Shown one piece after another: positions 33,944-42,944 of a stretch of DNA of 64,000 nucleotides (within the stretch, counting starts at the first letter, position 1; each line of letters begins with the position of its first letter). This DNA comes from Janthinobacterium sp. TB1-E2 (lineage in GTDB: Bacteria; Pseudomonadota; Gammaproteobacteria; Burkholderiales; Burkholderiaceae_D), in assembly GCF_036885605.1 (NCBI RefSeq), contig NZ_CP142523.1:5642001-5706000 (forward strand). Direction: 5' to 3'. The translations under genes were made by a program, and so were the position numbers. The notes under the pieces were generated by a model. The model did no database searches and was not told where the DNA came from. It saw only the letters and a list, made by a program, of their open reading frames with translations.

Positions 33944-35218
33944 TCACGGCAGCAGCGGTTTGATCGCAGCGATGGTGCGCGGCGTGGCCCCCCGGTGCTG
34001 GTTGGCAAACGCCAGCGCCCGCTCTCCCATGGAAGATAAACGCGACGGATCCTGCAGCAAGGCCGACGCCTGCGCCATCAGCGCATCGGCATCCGCCACC
34101 AGCGCGGCGCCGCCGGCGGCGATCGCCTGCTCCGTGACCAGCGCAAAGTTGAAGGTGTGGGGGCCGATCAGCACGGGCTTGCCCAGCGCCGCCGGCTCGA
34201 TCAGGTTTTGCCCGCCCAGCGGCAGCAGGCTGCCACCGACGAAGGCGCAATCGCAGGCCGCGTAATACGCAAACATCTCGCCCATCGAATCGCCCAGCAG
34301 CACTTGCGTGCCCGCCGCAACGTCGTCGCCTTGCTGCAAAGCCGATCTGCGCTGCATGGCCAGGCCCTGCGCCGCGATCAATTTTTCCACCTCGTCGAAG
34401 CGCTGCGGATGGCGCGGCACGATCAGCAGCAGCGCATGCGCGGGCAAGCTGGCGCGGATATACGCATCGAGGATCAGCTGCTCTTCCCCTTCGCGCGTGC
34501 TGGCGCACAGCAGCACGGGACGCTGGCCGATGGCTGCGCGCAGCGCCGCCCCCGTCGCCAGGGCAGCCTCGGGCACGACGACGTCGAACTTGATGCTGCC
34601 CGTGACGACCACGTCCCGCACGCCCAGCTGGCGCACGCGATCGGCGTCGTCCTGCGTCTGCGCCGCCACCAGGGTGATGCCGCGCGCCGCGTCGGCAATG
34701 AGTTTGCCCAGTCGCTGCGCCTTGCCCAGCGAGCGCTGCGACAGGCGTGCATTGGCCAGCACCACGGGCACTTTGTAGCGATTGCATTGGTGGATCAGAT
34801 TCGGCCACACTTCCGTCTCCATCAGGATGCAGATGCGCGGCGCGAAATGGCGGATGAAACGGGCCGGCATGGCGCCCGTGTCGTAGGGCAGATAGCTTTG
34901 CACGAGGCGCGCGCCGTGTTTGGCGAACAGGGATTTACCCGTGGCGCGCCCCGTCGGCGTCATGTGCGTGAGGACGATGCGGCACGCGGGCCAGGCGGCC
35001 AGCAGCGCATCGATCAGCGGCTCGGCCGCGCGCGTCTCGCCGACGGAGACGGCGTGCAGCCAGATGGTGTTTGTAGCAGACGCCGGCTGGCGCCCGTAAA
35101 AGCCCAGGCGCTCGCCCCAGTGCTGGCGGTAGCCGGGTTCCTGGCGTCCGCGCAGCCACAGCCGCGCCAGCACCAGGGGCAAGGCCAGCCACCAGGCGAG
35201 GGTATAAAGAAGTCGCAT
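33944..35218 (-). CDS. waaA: 3-deoxy-D-manno-octulosonic acid transferase
   Basis: The 424-residue protein is a GT30 glycosyltransferase with an N-terminal membrane anchor (LLYTLAWWLALPLVLARLWL), then EPGYRQHWGERLG and IWLHAVSVGETRAAEPLI. The C-terminal half has SLLPLGGQNLIEPAALGKPV. It attaches Kdo to lipid A at the inner membrane face. It lies 18 bases downstream of waaC and belongs with gmhB and waaC in LPS core assembly. Confidence 0.95.
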   Translation of the reverse strand: MRLLYTLAWWLALPLVLARLWLRGRQEPGYRQHWGERLGFYGRQPASATNTIWLHAVSVGETRAAEPLIDALLAAWPACRIVLTHMTPTGRATGKSLFAKHGARLVQSYLPYDTGAMPARFIRHFAPRICILMETEVWPNLIHQCNRYKVPVVLANARLSQRSLGKAQRLGKLIADAARGITLVAAQTQDDADRVRQLGVRDVVVTGSIKFDVVVPEAALATGAALRAAIGQRPVLLCASTREGEEQLILDAYIRASLPAHALLLIVPRHPQRFDEVEKLIAAQGLAMQRRSALQQGDDVAAGTQVLLGDSMGEMFAYYAACDCAFVGGSLLPLGGQNLIEPAALGKPVLIGPHTFNFALVTEQAIAAGGAALVADADALMAQASALLQDPSRLSSMGERALAFANQHRGATPRTIAAIKPLLP

Positions 35219-35236
35219 GTTTATTGAATGTTAAAG

Positions 35237-36259
35237 TCAGGCGGGAGGATAGTCTGCCAGCAGGCGCCGTGCCGCGGCCAGCACTTCCGGCACGCCGGGC
35301 GGCGCGCCCTTGTCGCCCAGGTTGATGATTTTCGGCGACCAGTTGCCTTCCGTTTTCCACAGCGGCGAATCGGCATAGATTTCCACCGTCGGGCGCACGA
35401 AGGCGGCCGCAATGTGCGTCAAGCCCGTGTCGACGCCGACCACCAGCGCCGCATGGCGCGCCAGCAGGATGGCGTCGCCCATCGACAGTTTCGGCAGCAG
35501 GCGCGCGTTCGGCAGGCCGGCCGCCAGTTGTTCGGCTTCCGCCTTTTCCTTGGGCGAGCCCCAGGGCAGCAAAATCGGCATGGGAGCGAGCGCCTGGCCG
35601 AGGGCGATCCAGTTTTCCGGCGCCCATTTCTTGGCGTCGCGCGCCGTGCCGTGGAAATACACGCAGTAGGGCGCTTCGCCCATCCAGTCCGGGCGCGGCT
35701 CGCTACGCGGCACTTCCGGCAAGCCGAAATCGGCCGGCGTGTCGACCGTGTAGCCGAGCGCCGCGGCGGCCACCAGGCGGCCGCGCGCTACCGCATGTGT
35801 GCGCGGATCGAGAGGAATGCTTTTCGTGTGAAAAATGCGCGAGATGCCTTCGTATCCCGAGCCTTCGCTGCCATTGGCCAGGCCGACCTTCTGTCCTCCC
35901 GGCGCCAGGCGCGCGGCGCCCATGATGATGCCCGTCTTGAGCAAGCCCTGGGTATCGAACACGTAATCGTAGTGCGTCTGGCGCAGACTGCGGAAGAAGG
36001 CGGCGATTTCCGCGCGCGTCTCTTTCTTGCCCAGGCTCTTGCGCCAGCGCCGCAGCGCGAACGGGAAGATGGTGTTTACACGCGGGTTCAGGCGCACCAG
36101 GCTGGTGTAGCCCTCTTCGACCACCCAATCGATGGTCGCGTTCGGGAAATGGCGGGCGATGTCCGCCACCATCGGCAGGTTATGCAGCACATCGCCCAGC
36201 GAAGACACCCGCACCAGCAGGATTTTCAAGGGCGCCTGTGCGCCAGGTTGACCGGCCAT
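35237..36259 (-). CDS. waaC: Lipopolysaccharide heptosyltransferase I
   Basis: The 340-residue GT9 protein starts with KILLVRVSSLGDVLHNLPMV, the typical WaaC N-terminus, and holds the ADP-heptose binding region AALVVGVDTGLTHIAAAF. It adds the first heptose to Kdo2-lipid A. It is next to waaA, and four bases separate it from the phosphomannomutase gene. WaaF would be a rival but the first motif suits WaaC better. Confidence 0.9.
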   Translation of the reverse strand: MAGQPGAQAPLKILLVRVSSLGDVLHNLPMVADIARHFPNATIDWVVEEGYTSLVRLNPRVNTIFPFALRRWRKSLGKKETRAEIAAFFRSLRQTHYDYVFDTQGLLKTGIIMGAARLAPGGQKVGLANGSEGSGYEGISRIFHTKSIPLDPRTHAVARGRLVAAAALGYTVDTPADFGLPEVPRSEPRPDWMGEAPYCVYFHGTARDAKKWAPENWIALGQALAPMPILLPWGSPKEKAEAEQLAAGLPNARLLPKLSMGDAILLARHAALVVGVDTGLTHIAAAFVRPTVEIYADSPLWKTEGNWSPKIINLGDKGAPPGVPEVLAAARRLLADYPPA

Positions 36260-36263
36260 GCTA

Positions 36264-37658
36264 TCAGAACGGTAAGACGGCGTCAGGCTTGGCGGCCAGG
36301 ATCACGCTCTTGAACTGGCCCTGGATACGCGCCAGCGCTGCCGGCGTTTCCGCTTCGAAGCGCATGACGATCACCGGCGTGGTGTTCGACGAACGGGCCA
36401 GGCCGAAGCCGTCCGCGTATTCCACGCGCAAGCCGTCGATGGTGATGATCTGTTCATTGCCGGGGAAGACGGCGTCGCGGCGCAGCATGTCCATCAGCGC
36501 GACGTTCTCGCCTTCCTTCAGTTCCAGGTGCAGTTCCGGCGTGCTGTCGGACTGCGGCAGGGAGTTCAGCAAGCTTGAGGGATCCGCTTCGCGCGTGAGG
36601 ATTTCCAGCAGGCGCGCGGCCGAATACAGGCCGTCGTCGAAACCGTACCAGCGGTCCTTGAAGAAGATATGGCCGCTCATTTCGCCGCCCAGCGGTGCAC
36701 CCGTTTCGCGCAGCTTGGCTTTTACCAGCGAGTGGCCCGTCTTGTACATCAGCGGCACGCCGCCATGCTTGCTGATCCACGGCGCCAGGTGGCGCGTGCA
36801 TTTGACGTCATACAAAATCTGCGCGCCAGGGTGGCGGGTCAGCACGTCGGCGGCGAACAGCATCATCTGGCGGTCAGGGTAGATGATCTGGCCATCCTTG
36901 GTGACCACGCCCAGGCGATCGCCGTCGCCGTCGAAGGCGATGCCGATTTCCGCATCCGTCTCGGCCAGGCAGCGGATCAGGTCTTGCAGGTTTTCCGGAT
37001 GCGCCGGGTCCGGATGGTGGTTCGGGAAATTGCCATCGACTTCGCAGAACAGTTCGATGACTTCGCAGCCCATGCCGCGGAACAGGTCGCCCGCGAATGC
37101 GCCGGCCACGCCATTGCCGCAGTCGACGGCGATCTTGATCGGGCGCGCCAGCTTGACGTCGCCCAGGATGCGCTCGATGTAGGCGGCGCGGATATCGTGC
37201 GTGGCATAGGTGCCCGGATTGGCAACGTCCCTGGCGCTGGCGCTGCCGTCGTGCGCGACGATGCTGTGGTACAGCGCCTGGATCGCTTCGCCGTGGATCG
37301 CTTCGCCGGCCAGCACCATCTTGAAGCCGTTGTAGTCGGGTGGATTGTGGCTGCCCGTGACCATGATGCCGGAGCGCGTATCGAGCACATTCGTGCCGAA
37401 GTAGACCATCGGCGTGGCCACCACGCCCAGGTCGATCACGTCGACGCCTGCCGCTTGCAAGCCCTGCGCCAGCGCCGCCGTCAATTCCGGTCCCGACAAA
37501 CGGCCATCGCGGCCGATCACGACCCGCTGCTCGCCCTTGGCCAGGGCGGCCTGGCCAAATGCCTGGCCGATCTTGTGCGCCACGCTGGCATCGAGGGTTT
37601 TAGCGATGATGCCGCGAATATCGTAGGCCTTGAAGATCGTTCTGGACAATGGAAGCAT
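36264..37658 (-). CDS. Phosphomannomutase/phosphoglucomutase
   Basis: The start at 37658 (MLPLSRTIFKAYDIRGI) is preferred; the longer frame upstream has atypical sequence. The 464-residue alpha-D-phosphohexomutase has the active-site phosphoserine S103 in TGSHNPPDYNG, the metal loop FDGDGDRLG and the sugar loop GEMSGHIFF. Such enzymes (AlgC/ManB) interconvert hexose-1- and hexose-6-phosphates for LPS and exopolysaccharide. Its proximity to waaC and waaA fits LPS core synthesis. The preferred sugar cannot be read. Confidence 0.93.
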   Translation of the reverse strand: MLPLSRTIFKAYDIRGIIAKTLDASVAHKIGQAFGQAALAKGEQRVVIGRDGRLSGPELTAALAQGLQAAGVDVIDLGVVATPMVYFGTNVLDTRSGIMVTGSHNPPDYNGFKMVLAGEAIHGEAIQALYHSIVAHDGSASARDVANPGTYATHDIRAAYIERILGDVKLARPIKIAVDCGNGVAGAFAGDLFRGMGCEVIELFCEVDGNFPNHHPDPAHPENLQDLIRCLAETDAEIGIAFDGDGDRLGVVTKDGQIIYPDRQMMLFAADVLTRHPGAQILYDVKCTRHLAPWISKHGGVPLMYKTGHSLVKAKLRETGAPLGGEMSGHIFFKDRWYGFDDGLYSAARLLEILTREADPSSLLNSLPQSDSTPELHLELKEGENVALMDMLRRDAVFPGNEQIITIDGLRVEYADGFGLARSSNTTPVIVMRFEAETPAALARIQGQFKSVILAAKPDAVLPF

Positions 37659-37761
37659 GGTGTGGGCGGTATAAGTAAGGGGCGAATAAGGAATAAATAG
37701 GGAGCCTGGCAAGGTGCAGCGTGCGGCTGGCAGCTTGCTACTGCGCCAAGAGTATACCGAA

Positions 37762-38070
37762 TTATACGCGCAGCAGATCGATCGACTTGCCCGATTCCAC
37801 CCACTGCCTGACCCACAACGGCTGGCGGCCGCGGCCTGTCCATTGTTCAGCGGTATTGTCAGGATGGCGGTAACGTACCGCGACTTTGCCCGTGCGCGGG
37901 TGCAAACCATCGAGTATCAGCTGTTTCAGCGGAATGCCCGCCTGCTGCGCGATGGCCATGATCTGTTCGCGCGCCTTGTTCAAGTCTTCGCGCTCGCGGC
38001 TGTTCAATTCCTGTTTGACATTATCTTCCAGTTTGCGCAATTCCAGCATCGTCATCGTAGACAGATCCAT
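37762..38070 (-). CDS. H-NS family nucleoid protein
   Basis: The 102-residue protein has an N-terminal coiled coil (residues 5-45, MLELRKLEDNVKQELNSRER) and the C-terminal DNA-binding motif HPDNTAEQWTGRGRQPLWV. The RGRQP form is the usual betaproteobacterial H-NS/Bph3 type. It binds AT-rich DNA and silences genes. The upstream DNA (38071-38250) is clearly AT-rich against this background, which would suit self-regulation. Its partners are unknown. Confidence 0.93.
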   Translation of the reverse strand: MDLSTMTMLELRKLEDNVKQELNSREREDLNKAREQIMAIAQQAGIPLKQLILDGLHPRTGKVAVRYRHPDNTAEQWTGRGRQPLWVRQWVESGKSIDLLRV

Positions 38071-38251
38071 TGGTACATCCTTTATATTAATTTAAATAAT
38101 AAAATCACGTGGAATATACTACATTGCATAAACATTTGCGCACCATTGCATAATCCGTCGTCAATTGAATCACGGCTCCCGGTTTATTTAGCGGCCCAAC
38201 ATTAAGATTAAATGAAGAATATAACGGAAGCGCGCATGGAGGTGAATAAAC

Positions 38252-38386
38252 ATGAATGAAATGGCATTCCGGCATGCCGTCAAGGCTGGTGTGGCGCGGC
38301 GATTCATTCCGGCCGCCGTGCCGGCGGATTATGAGCGGTATATGACCGCAGGGAATGCGGCCAAATCAAATCCCCATCCGGCATAA
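38252..38386 (+). CDS. 44-residue hypothetical protein
   Basis: GGAGGTG lies seven bases before the ATG, one of the best ribosome sites in the window. The frame encodes MNEMAFRHAVKAGVARRFIP, then a short proline- and tyrosine-bearing segment (DYERYMTAGNAAKSNPHPA) and a stop. It is divergent from the H-NS gene across an AT-rich region. No signal peptide, membrane segment or cysteine is seen, and I know no family. It is probably expressed; its function is unknown. Confidence 0.65.
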   Translation: MNEMAFRHAVKAGVARRFIPAAVPADYERYMTAGNAAKSNPHPA

Positions 38387-38511
38387 TCGGCACCGGCTTT
38401 TTTCTTCCCGCCCGCCATGCGCGCAATCAGGCATCTGCCGGCAATGCCGCCAACACCAAAGGGCAGGCATGCTTATAATGCAGGCGCGTAGTCCACTTCA
38501 CCCCGGCACAT

Positions 38512-39351
38512 ATGAAAACTTATTTTATCGGCGATCTGCAAGGCTGCCATGACCAAACCGTTGAACTGATCGAACGGATCCAGGCGGCTGCGGATGGCCC
38601 GTACCGCCTGCTGTTCGCGGGCGACTTGATCAATCGCGGCCCGGCCTCGCTGGCCACCCTGCGCCACATTCATGCGCTGGCGCGGCAGGGCCTGGCCGAC
38701 AGCGTCCTGGGCAACCATGACTTGCACTTGCTGGCCGTGGCCAACGGCATCCGCCCCGAGCATGCGTCCGACACCCTCGCCGAAATCCTCGATGCGCCCG
38801 ACCGCGACGAGTTGATCGACTGGCTGCGCCAGCGGCCACTGGCACTGGAACACGACGGCCATGTGCTCGTGCATGCGGGTTTGCTGCCGCAATGGAGCGC
38901 GGCCCAGGCCCTGTCCCTGAGCGGGGAGGTGTCCAGCATGCTGCGCAGCGATGATTGGGTGGCCTTCCTGCGCACCATGTACGGTAACGAGCCGGCCGCC
39001 TGGCGCGACGACCTGCAGGGCGCCGACCGGCTGCGCTGCATCGTCAACGCCATGACGCGGCTGCGCTTTTGCACGCCGGACGGCGTGATGGACTTCAAGA
39101 TGAAGGAAAGCGGCAGCCCGCCGCCCGGCTCCGGTCTGCTGCCCTGGTTCGACGTGCCGGGACGGCGCAGCGCCGGCGACACCATCGTCTTCGGCCACTG
39201 GTCGGCGCTGGGACTGCAATTGCGGCCGCACCTGATCGGCCTCGATAGCGGCTGCGTGTGGGGCGGAAAACTGTCGGCCGTGTGCCTGCAAGACCGCTCG
39301 CTGCTGCAGGTCGACTGCCCCACGTTCCAGCAGCACAGCGGCAAACGCTAA
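38512..39351 (+). CDS. apaH: Symmetrical bis(5'-nucleosyl)-tetraphosphatase
   Basis: The 279-residue calcineurin-like phosphatase has the motifs GDLQGCHDQ (5-13), FAGDLINRGP and LGNHDLHLLAVANG, all normal for ApaH. It hydrolyses Ap4A to two ADP and also removes Np4 RNA caps. It is a single gene in this context. The following AraC gene starts 93 bases later and probably has its own promoter. Confidence 0.95.
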   Translation: MKTYFIGDLQGCHDQTVELIERIQAAADGPYRLLFAGDLINRGPASLATLRHIHALARQGLADSVLGNHDLHLLAVANGIRPEHASDTLAEILDAPDRDELIDWLRQRPLALEHDGHVLVHAGLLPQWSAAQALSLSGEVSSMLRSDDWVAFLRTMYGNEPAAWRDDLQGADRLRCIVNAMTRLRFCTPDGVMDFKMKESGSPPPGSGLLPWFDVPGRRSAGDTIVFGHWSALGLQLRPHLIGLDSGCVWGGKLSAVCLQDRSLLQVDCPTFQQHSGKR

Positions 39352-39444
39352 GTGGCAAGCGCGGCGCGCATATGCTTAGTCGAAATCGGTCGTTGGCCAT
39401 GCCGCGCCTGGCCCGTATGATGGAGCTTTTGCCTTTGCCATCCC

Positions 39445-40365
39445 ATGCATCCTGATACCGACAGACTGGCGCGCTGGCTGCTCGGCAGCCTGGAACTCGA
39501 CACCGCCGTCCTGCATGTGGGCCAGTACTGCGGCCGCTGGCGCGCCTCCACGGCAGGCCGGGAACTGGGCAGCTTTCACCTGGTGCTCGATGGCCACTGC
39601 TATCTGCACCTCGATGGCGCGGCGCCGATTGCGCTCGGCCCGCGCGACGGCGTCTTCCTGCTGCGCGACTTGCCGCACTTTCTCAGCCCCCACAGCGACC
39701 CGCTGCAGGCGGTCCGCGCGCAAGCGATGCTGCCGCTGCAAACGCCCACGGAGCAGCCGGCGACGGCGCTGGCCTGCGGCTTCTTTCAATTTCGCGGCGC
39801 CCTCTCCGCGCTGATCGTCGACTCGTTTCCGCCGTATCTGCTGATACGCGGCGACGCGCCCGCCTTCAGCGCGGCCGCCGCGTTGTTCGACCTGATCCTG
39901 GCGGAGGCCGGCGGCGATCCGGAGCAGCCGTCGCCGCTGATCGCGCGCCTGGTCGAACTGCTGTTCTTTTACCTGATCCGCCATGTGGCGCAGGGCGAAC
40001 AGGTGGCGGCCGGCCTGCTGTCGCTGCTGCACCAGCCCGCATTCTCGCCGCTGCTCGAACGCATGCTCGACGCGCCCGCCGACGACTGGTCGATCGAGAA
40101 CATGGCCAAGGCGGCGTGCATGTCGCGCGCCAGCTTCTGCAAGCATTTCGCCAGCGCCAGCGGCCACTCGCCGGCCCAGTTCCTGCTCCTGCTGCGCATG
40201 AAGATCGCCGCGCGCCGGCTGCACGACGGCGTTTCCGTCGAACGCGCGGCCGAACTGGTGGGCTACCGCTCGCACGCCGCCTTTACGCGCGCCTTCAAAC
40301 GGGTCACGGGCGAGCAGCCGGGCGCCTACCGGCGCGACCAGAGATTGCGACAGCTGGCCAGCTAA
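39445..40365 (+). CDS. AraC-family transcriptional regulator
   Basis: The 306-residue protein has an N-terminal cupin_6 sensor domain (residues 10-190, LGSFHLVLDGHCYLHLDG) and a C-terminal pair of helix-turn-helix motifs (about 205-300: IENMAKAACMSRASFCKHF, then ERAAELVGYRSHAAFTRAFK). Such regulators often control a neighbouring catabolic or stress gene. It lies 129 bases upstream of the five-gene operon at 40495-44956 on the same strand and is the obvious candidate controller. The effector is unknown. Confidence 0.9.
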   Translation: MHPDTDRLARWLLGSLELDTAVLHVGQYCGRWRASTAGRELGSFHLVLDGHCYLHLDGAAPIALGPRDGVFLLRDLPHFLSPHSDPLQAVRAQAMLPLQTPTEQPATALACGFFQFRGALSALIVDSFPPYLLIRGDAPAFSAAAALFDLILAEAGGDPEQPSPLIARLVELLFFYLIRHVAQGEQVAAGLLSLLHQPAFSPLLERMLDAPADDWSIENMAKAACMSRASFCKHFASASGHSPAQFLLLLRMKIAARRLHDGVSVERAAELVGYRSHAAFTRAFKRVTGEQPGAYRRDQRLRQLAS

Positions 40366-40494
40366 GCGCCTGCCGAAATCAAGGATCGCACAATCGCAGA
40401 CGAACGAGCACAAAAGGACGACGCTGACGTCTGTTGCGTGCACGGCATGGCCGATATAATGGCCGGGTGACTTACTAACTTAGCAAGGTACCCC

Positions 40495-41049
40495 ATGTCC
40501 CGTCTGACGCTGCACACTCTCGATACCGCCCCGGCCGATAGCCGCCCCTTCGTGGAAAAGGCCATCGCCAACAATGGCTTCCTGCCCAACCTGATCGGCG
40601 TGCTGGCCAATGCCCCGCTGGCACTGGAAACCTATCTGACCGTCTCCGGCATCAATGCGCGCGCCAGCCTGACGTTAATGGAACGCGAAGTGGTGCAGAT
40701 CACGGCCGCGCGCATCCATGGCTGCGATTTCTGCATCGCCGGCCATAGCGCCATCTCGCTGAAAAAAGCGGGCCAGACGCCCGACACGGTACGCGCCCTG
40801 CAGCGCGGCCTGCCGACGAACGACGCCAAGCTGGACGCCGTCGCCGCCTTCGCCACGGCCGTCATCGCCACGCGCGGCGCCGTCAGCGACGTGGAATATC
40901 AAGCCTTCCTGGCCGCCGGCTACAACGAGCAGCAGGCGCTTGAAGTCGTGCTGGGCATCAGCCTGGCCACCCTGTGCAATTTCTCCAACAGCCTGGCTGG
41001 CACGCCCGTCAATCCGCAATTGACGCCCTACCTGCCTGGCGCCGTCTGA
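40495..41049 (+). CDS. AhpD/carboxymuconolactone decarboxylase family protein
   Basis: The 184-residue protein has the AhpD redox motif C77-x-x-C80 with H84 (GCDFCIAGHSAI) and the helical CMD fold (LMEREVVQITAARIHG). CxxC and the nearby histidine suggest thiol peroxidase or disulfide reductase activity rather than decarboxylation. AAGGT precedes the ATG at a good distance. It opens a tight operon with an acyl-CoA-dehydrogenase-like protein and an ABC importer; redox support of that enzyme is plausible but unproved. Confidence 0.88.
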   Translation: MSRLTLHTLDTAPADSRPFVEKAIANNGFLPNLIGVLANAPLALETYLTVSGINARASLTLMEREVVQITAARIHGCDFCIAGHSAISLKKAGQTPDTVRALQRGLPTNDAKLDAVAAFATAVIATRGAVSDVEYQAFLAAGYNEQQALEVVLGISLATLCNFSNSLAGTPVNPQLTPYLPGAV

Positions 41050-41050
41050 C

Positions 41051-42136
41051 ATGGCGAACCTCACTCACTGGCTGCACATGCATGCCGACCAGCTCGACCA
41101 ATCACCGGAGCTGGCTGAAACCGTATTACCGGCCCTCGCTGGCGACAAGCTGCTGGCCATCGGCGTGCCACAGGAACACGGCGGCGCGGGCGGCGACGTG
41201 CGCGACGCCATCGACGCCATCGCCAAAGTGGCCGAGCAATCGGTGACGGCCGCCTTTGTCTTCTGGGGCCAGCGCTGCTTTATCGAATTCCTGCTGCAAA
41301 GCGAGAACCGCGCGCTGGCCGAGCGACGCTTGCCCGGCCTGCTGGCCGGCACGCAGGCAGGCGCCAGCGGTTTGTCGAACGCCATGAAATTCTTGTCCGG
41401 CATCGAGCAGCTGCAAATCACGGGCGCGCGCCACGGCGACGGCTTGCTCGTCGACGGCGGCCTGGCCTGGGTGACGAACTTGCGCAAGGCGGGCTTTGTC
41501 GCGGCGGCAGCCGTGGCGCCGGACGACGGCGCACCGCCCGTCATCATCGCCTTCGACAGCGGCACGGCGGGTGTCAAGCGCAGCGACGACCTGGACCTGA
41601 TCGCCCTGCGCGGCAGCAATACGGCCTCCGTCAAGCTGGCGCAGGTGCACATCCCCGCCGCGGACATCATCAGCGACAATGCGCCAGCCTGGCTGCCGCA
41701 GGTGCGCCCGGCTTTTCTGGGCATGCAGTGCGGCCTGTCGATCGGCCTGGCGCGCGCCAGCCTGGCCAAAGCGGCGCAGATTTCCGCCGGTTCGCGCAAC
41801 CAGCTCACGCCACGCATCGAAGCGCTGCAAGCGACTCTGGAGGCAGCTGTCGCCACCTTGCTGGCCGGCGTGCACGATGGCCGCTTCAAGACGCAGGCGC
41901 CAGCCATGTTCCGCCTGCGCATACAGCTGGCCGATGTGCTGCAGCAGGCCCTGATGCTGGAACTGCAGGCGATGGGCGGACGCGCCTACCTGAACGCCGA
42001 GCAGCAGGGCTTTGCCCGCCGCTGGCGCGAATCGTCGTTCATCCCCATCGTCACGCCCAGCCTGACGCAATTGCAGGCGGCCTTGCAGCTGTTCGACAGC
42101 CAGCAGGCGGCCAAGGCGGCGGGAGCGCAAGCATGA
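41051..42136 (+). CDS. Acyl-CoA dehydrogenase-like flavoprotein
   Basis: The 361-residue protein has the acyl-CoA dehydrogenase fold: LLAIGVPQEHGGAGGDVRDA at the start, GLSNAMKFLSGIEQ in the beta domain and MQCGLSIGLARASLAKAA in the C-terminal helices. The usual catalytic glutamate region near the end is not conserved (MGGRAYLNAEQQGFARRW), and the chain is shorter than normal. The closest alternatives are flavin-dependent monooxygenases of this fold (SfnB/DszC type). The start is one base after the AhpD-like stop. The reaction is therefore open. Confidence 0.8.
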   Translation: MANLTHWLHMHADQLDQSPELAETVLPALAGDKLLAIGVPQEHGGAGGDVRDAIDAIAKVAEQSVTAAFVFWGQRCFIEFLLQSENRALAERRLPGLLAGTQAGASGLSNAMKFLSGIEQLQITGARHGDGLLVDGGLAWVTNLRKAGFVAAAAVAPDDGAPPVIIAFDSGTAGVKRSDDLDLIALRGSNTASVKLAQVHIPAADIISDNAPAWLPQVRPAFLGMQCGLSIGLARASLAKAAQISAGSRNQLTPRIEALQATLEAAVATLLAGVHDGRFKTQAPAMFRLRIQLADVLQQALMLELQAMGGRAYLNAEQQGFARRWRESSFIPIVTPSLTQLQAALQLFDSQQAAKAAGAQA

Positions 42137-42927
42137 GCGTTGCCGATTGGGCCCTGCAGGCGCAGGATCTGAGCTTCTCGTATGCTGGCACGGCGCCCGT
42201 GTTCCAGCACGTCTCGCTCGGTGTGCGCAAGCGCGAAATCGTCTGCCTGCTGGGCGGCAGCGGCTGCGGAAAATCGAGCCTGCTGCGCGTGCTGGCCGGC
42301 TTGCAGCCGCCATCCACGGGCGAGATTCAGTTCCTCGACGCTCCCATGCGCGAACCGGACCCGCGCAGCGCCCTCGTCTTCCAGCAAGCCAGTTTGCTGC
42401 CCTGGCTGAACGTCACGGGCAACGCCGGCTTCGGCCTGGACTTCAAGCACCAGCCCAAGCTCACGCGCGAGGCGCACCAGGCGCGCGTGGCGCAAGCCAT
42501 CGAAGCGGTCGGCTTGAAGGGCCGCGAAAAACTGTATCCGTCCGCGCTGTCGGGTGGTATGGCGCAGCGCGTGGCCCTGGCCCGTGCGCTGGCGCGCGAA
42601 CCGGAACTGCTGTTCGCCGACGAACCGTTTTCCGCGCTCGACGCCATCACGCGCGCCGAGATGCAATCGTTGCTGGTCGACGTCGTACACCGCTGGCACA
42701 CGGCCGTGCTGCTCGTCACGCACGATATCGACGAAGCGATCCTCGTGGCCGACCGCATCTTGCTGATGGGCGGCAAGCCGGGCAACATCGTGCGCGAATG
42801 GCCCGTCGCCATCAGCCAACCACGCATCGGCCACAGCGCCGACGTCATCGCCCTGAAGATGGACATCCTCGACGCCCTGCAGGCGCTGCAAAAGCAGGAT
42901 CAAGCGCCCGCCTTTGCTCCCAATTAA
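42133..42927 (+). CDS. ABC transporter ATP-binding protein, nitrate/sulfonate/taurine type
   Basis: The 264-residue ATPase has Walker A GGSGCGKSS (41-49), Q-loop VFQQASLLPWLNV, signature ALSGGMAQRVALARAL, Walker B LLFADEP and the switch histidine in LVTHDIDEA. The sequence SLLPWLNV and the neighbour genes place it in the SsuB/TauB/NrtD group. The start (ATG at 42133) overlaps the stop of the preceding gene as ATGA. It energises the permease at 44192. Confidence 0.92.
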   Translation: MSVADWALQAQDLSFSYAGTAPVFQHVSLGVRKREIVCLLGGSGCGKSSLLRVLAGLQPPSTGEIQFLDAPMREPDPRSALVFQQASLLPWLNVTGNAGFGLDFKHQPKLTREAHQARVAQAIEAVGLKGREKLYPSALSGGMAQRVALARALAREPELLFADEPFSALDAITRAEMQSLLVDVVHRWHTAVLLVTHDIDEAILVADRILLMGGKPGNIVREWPVAISQPRIGHSADVIALKMDILDALQALQKQDQAPAFAPN

Positions 42928-42944
42928 TCGACCGGAACATTCCC

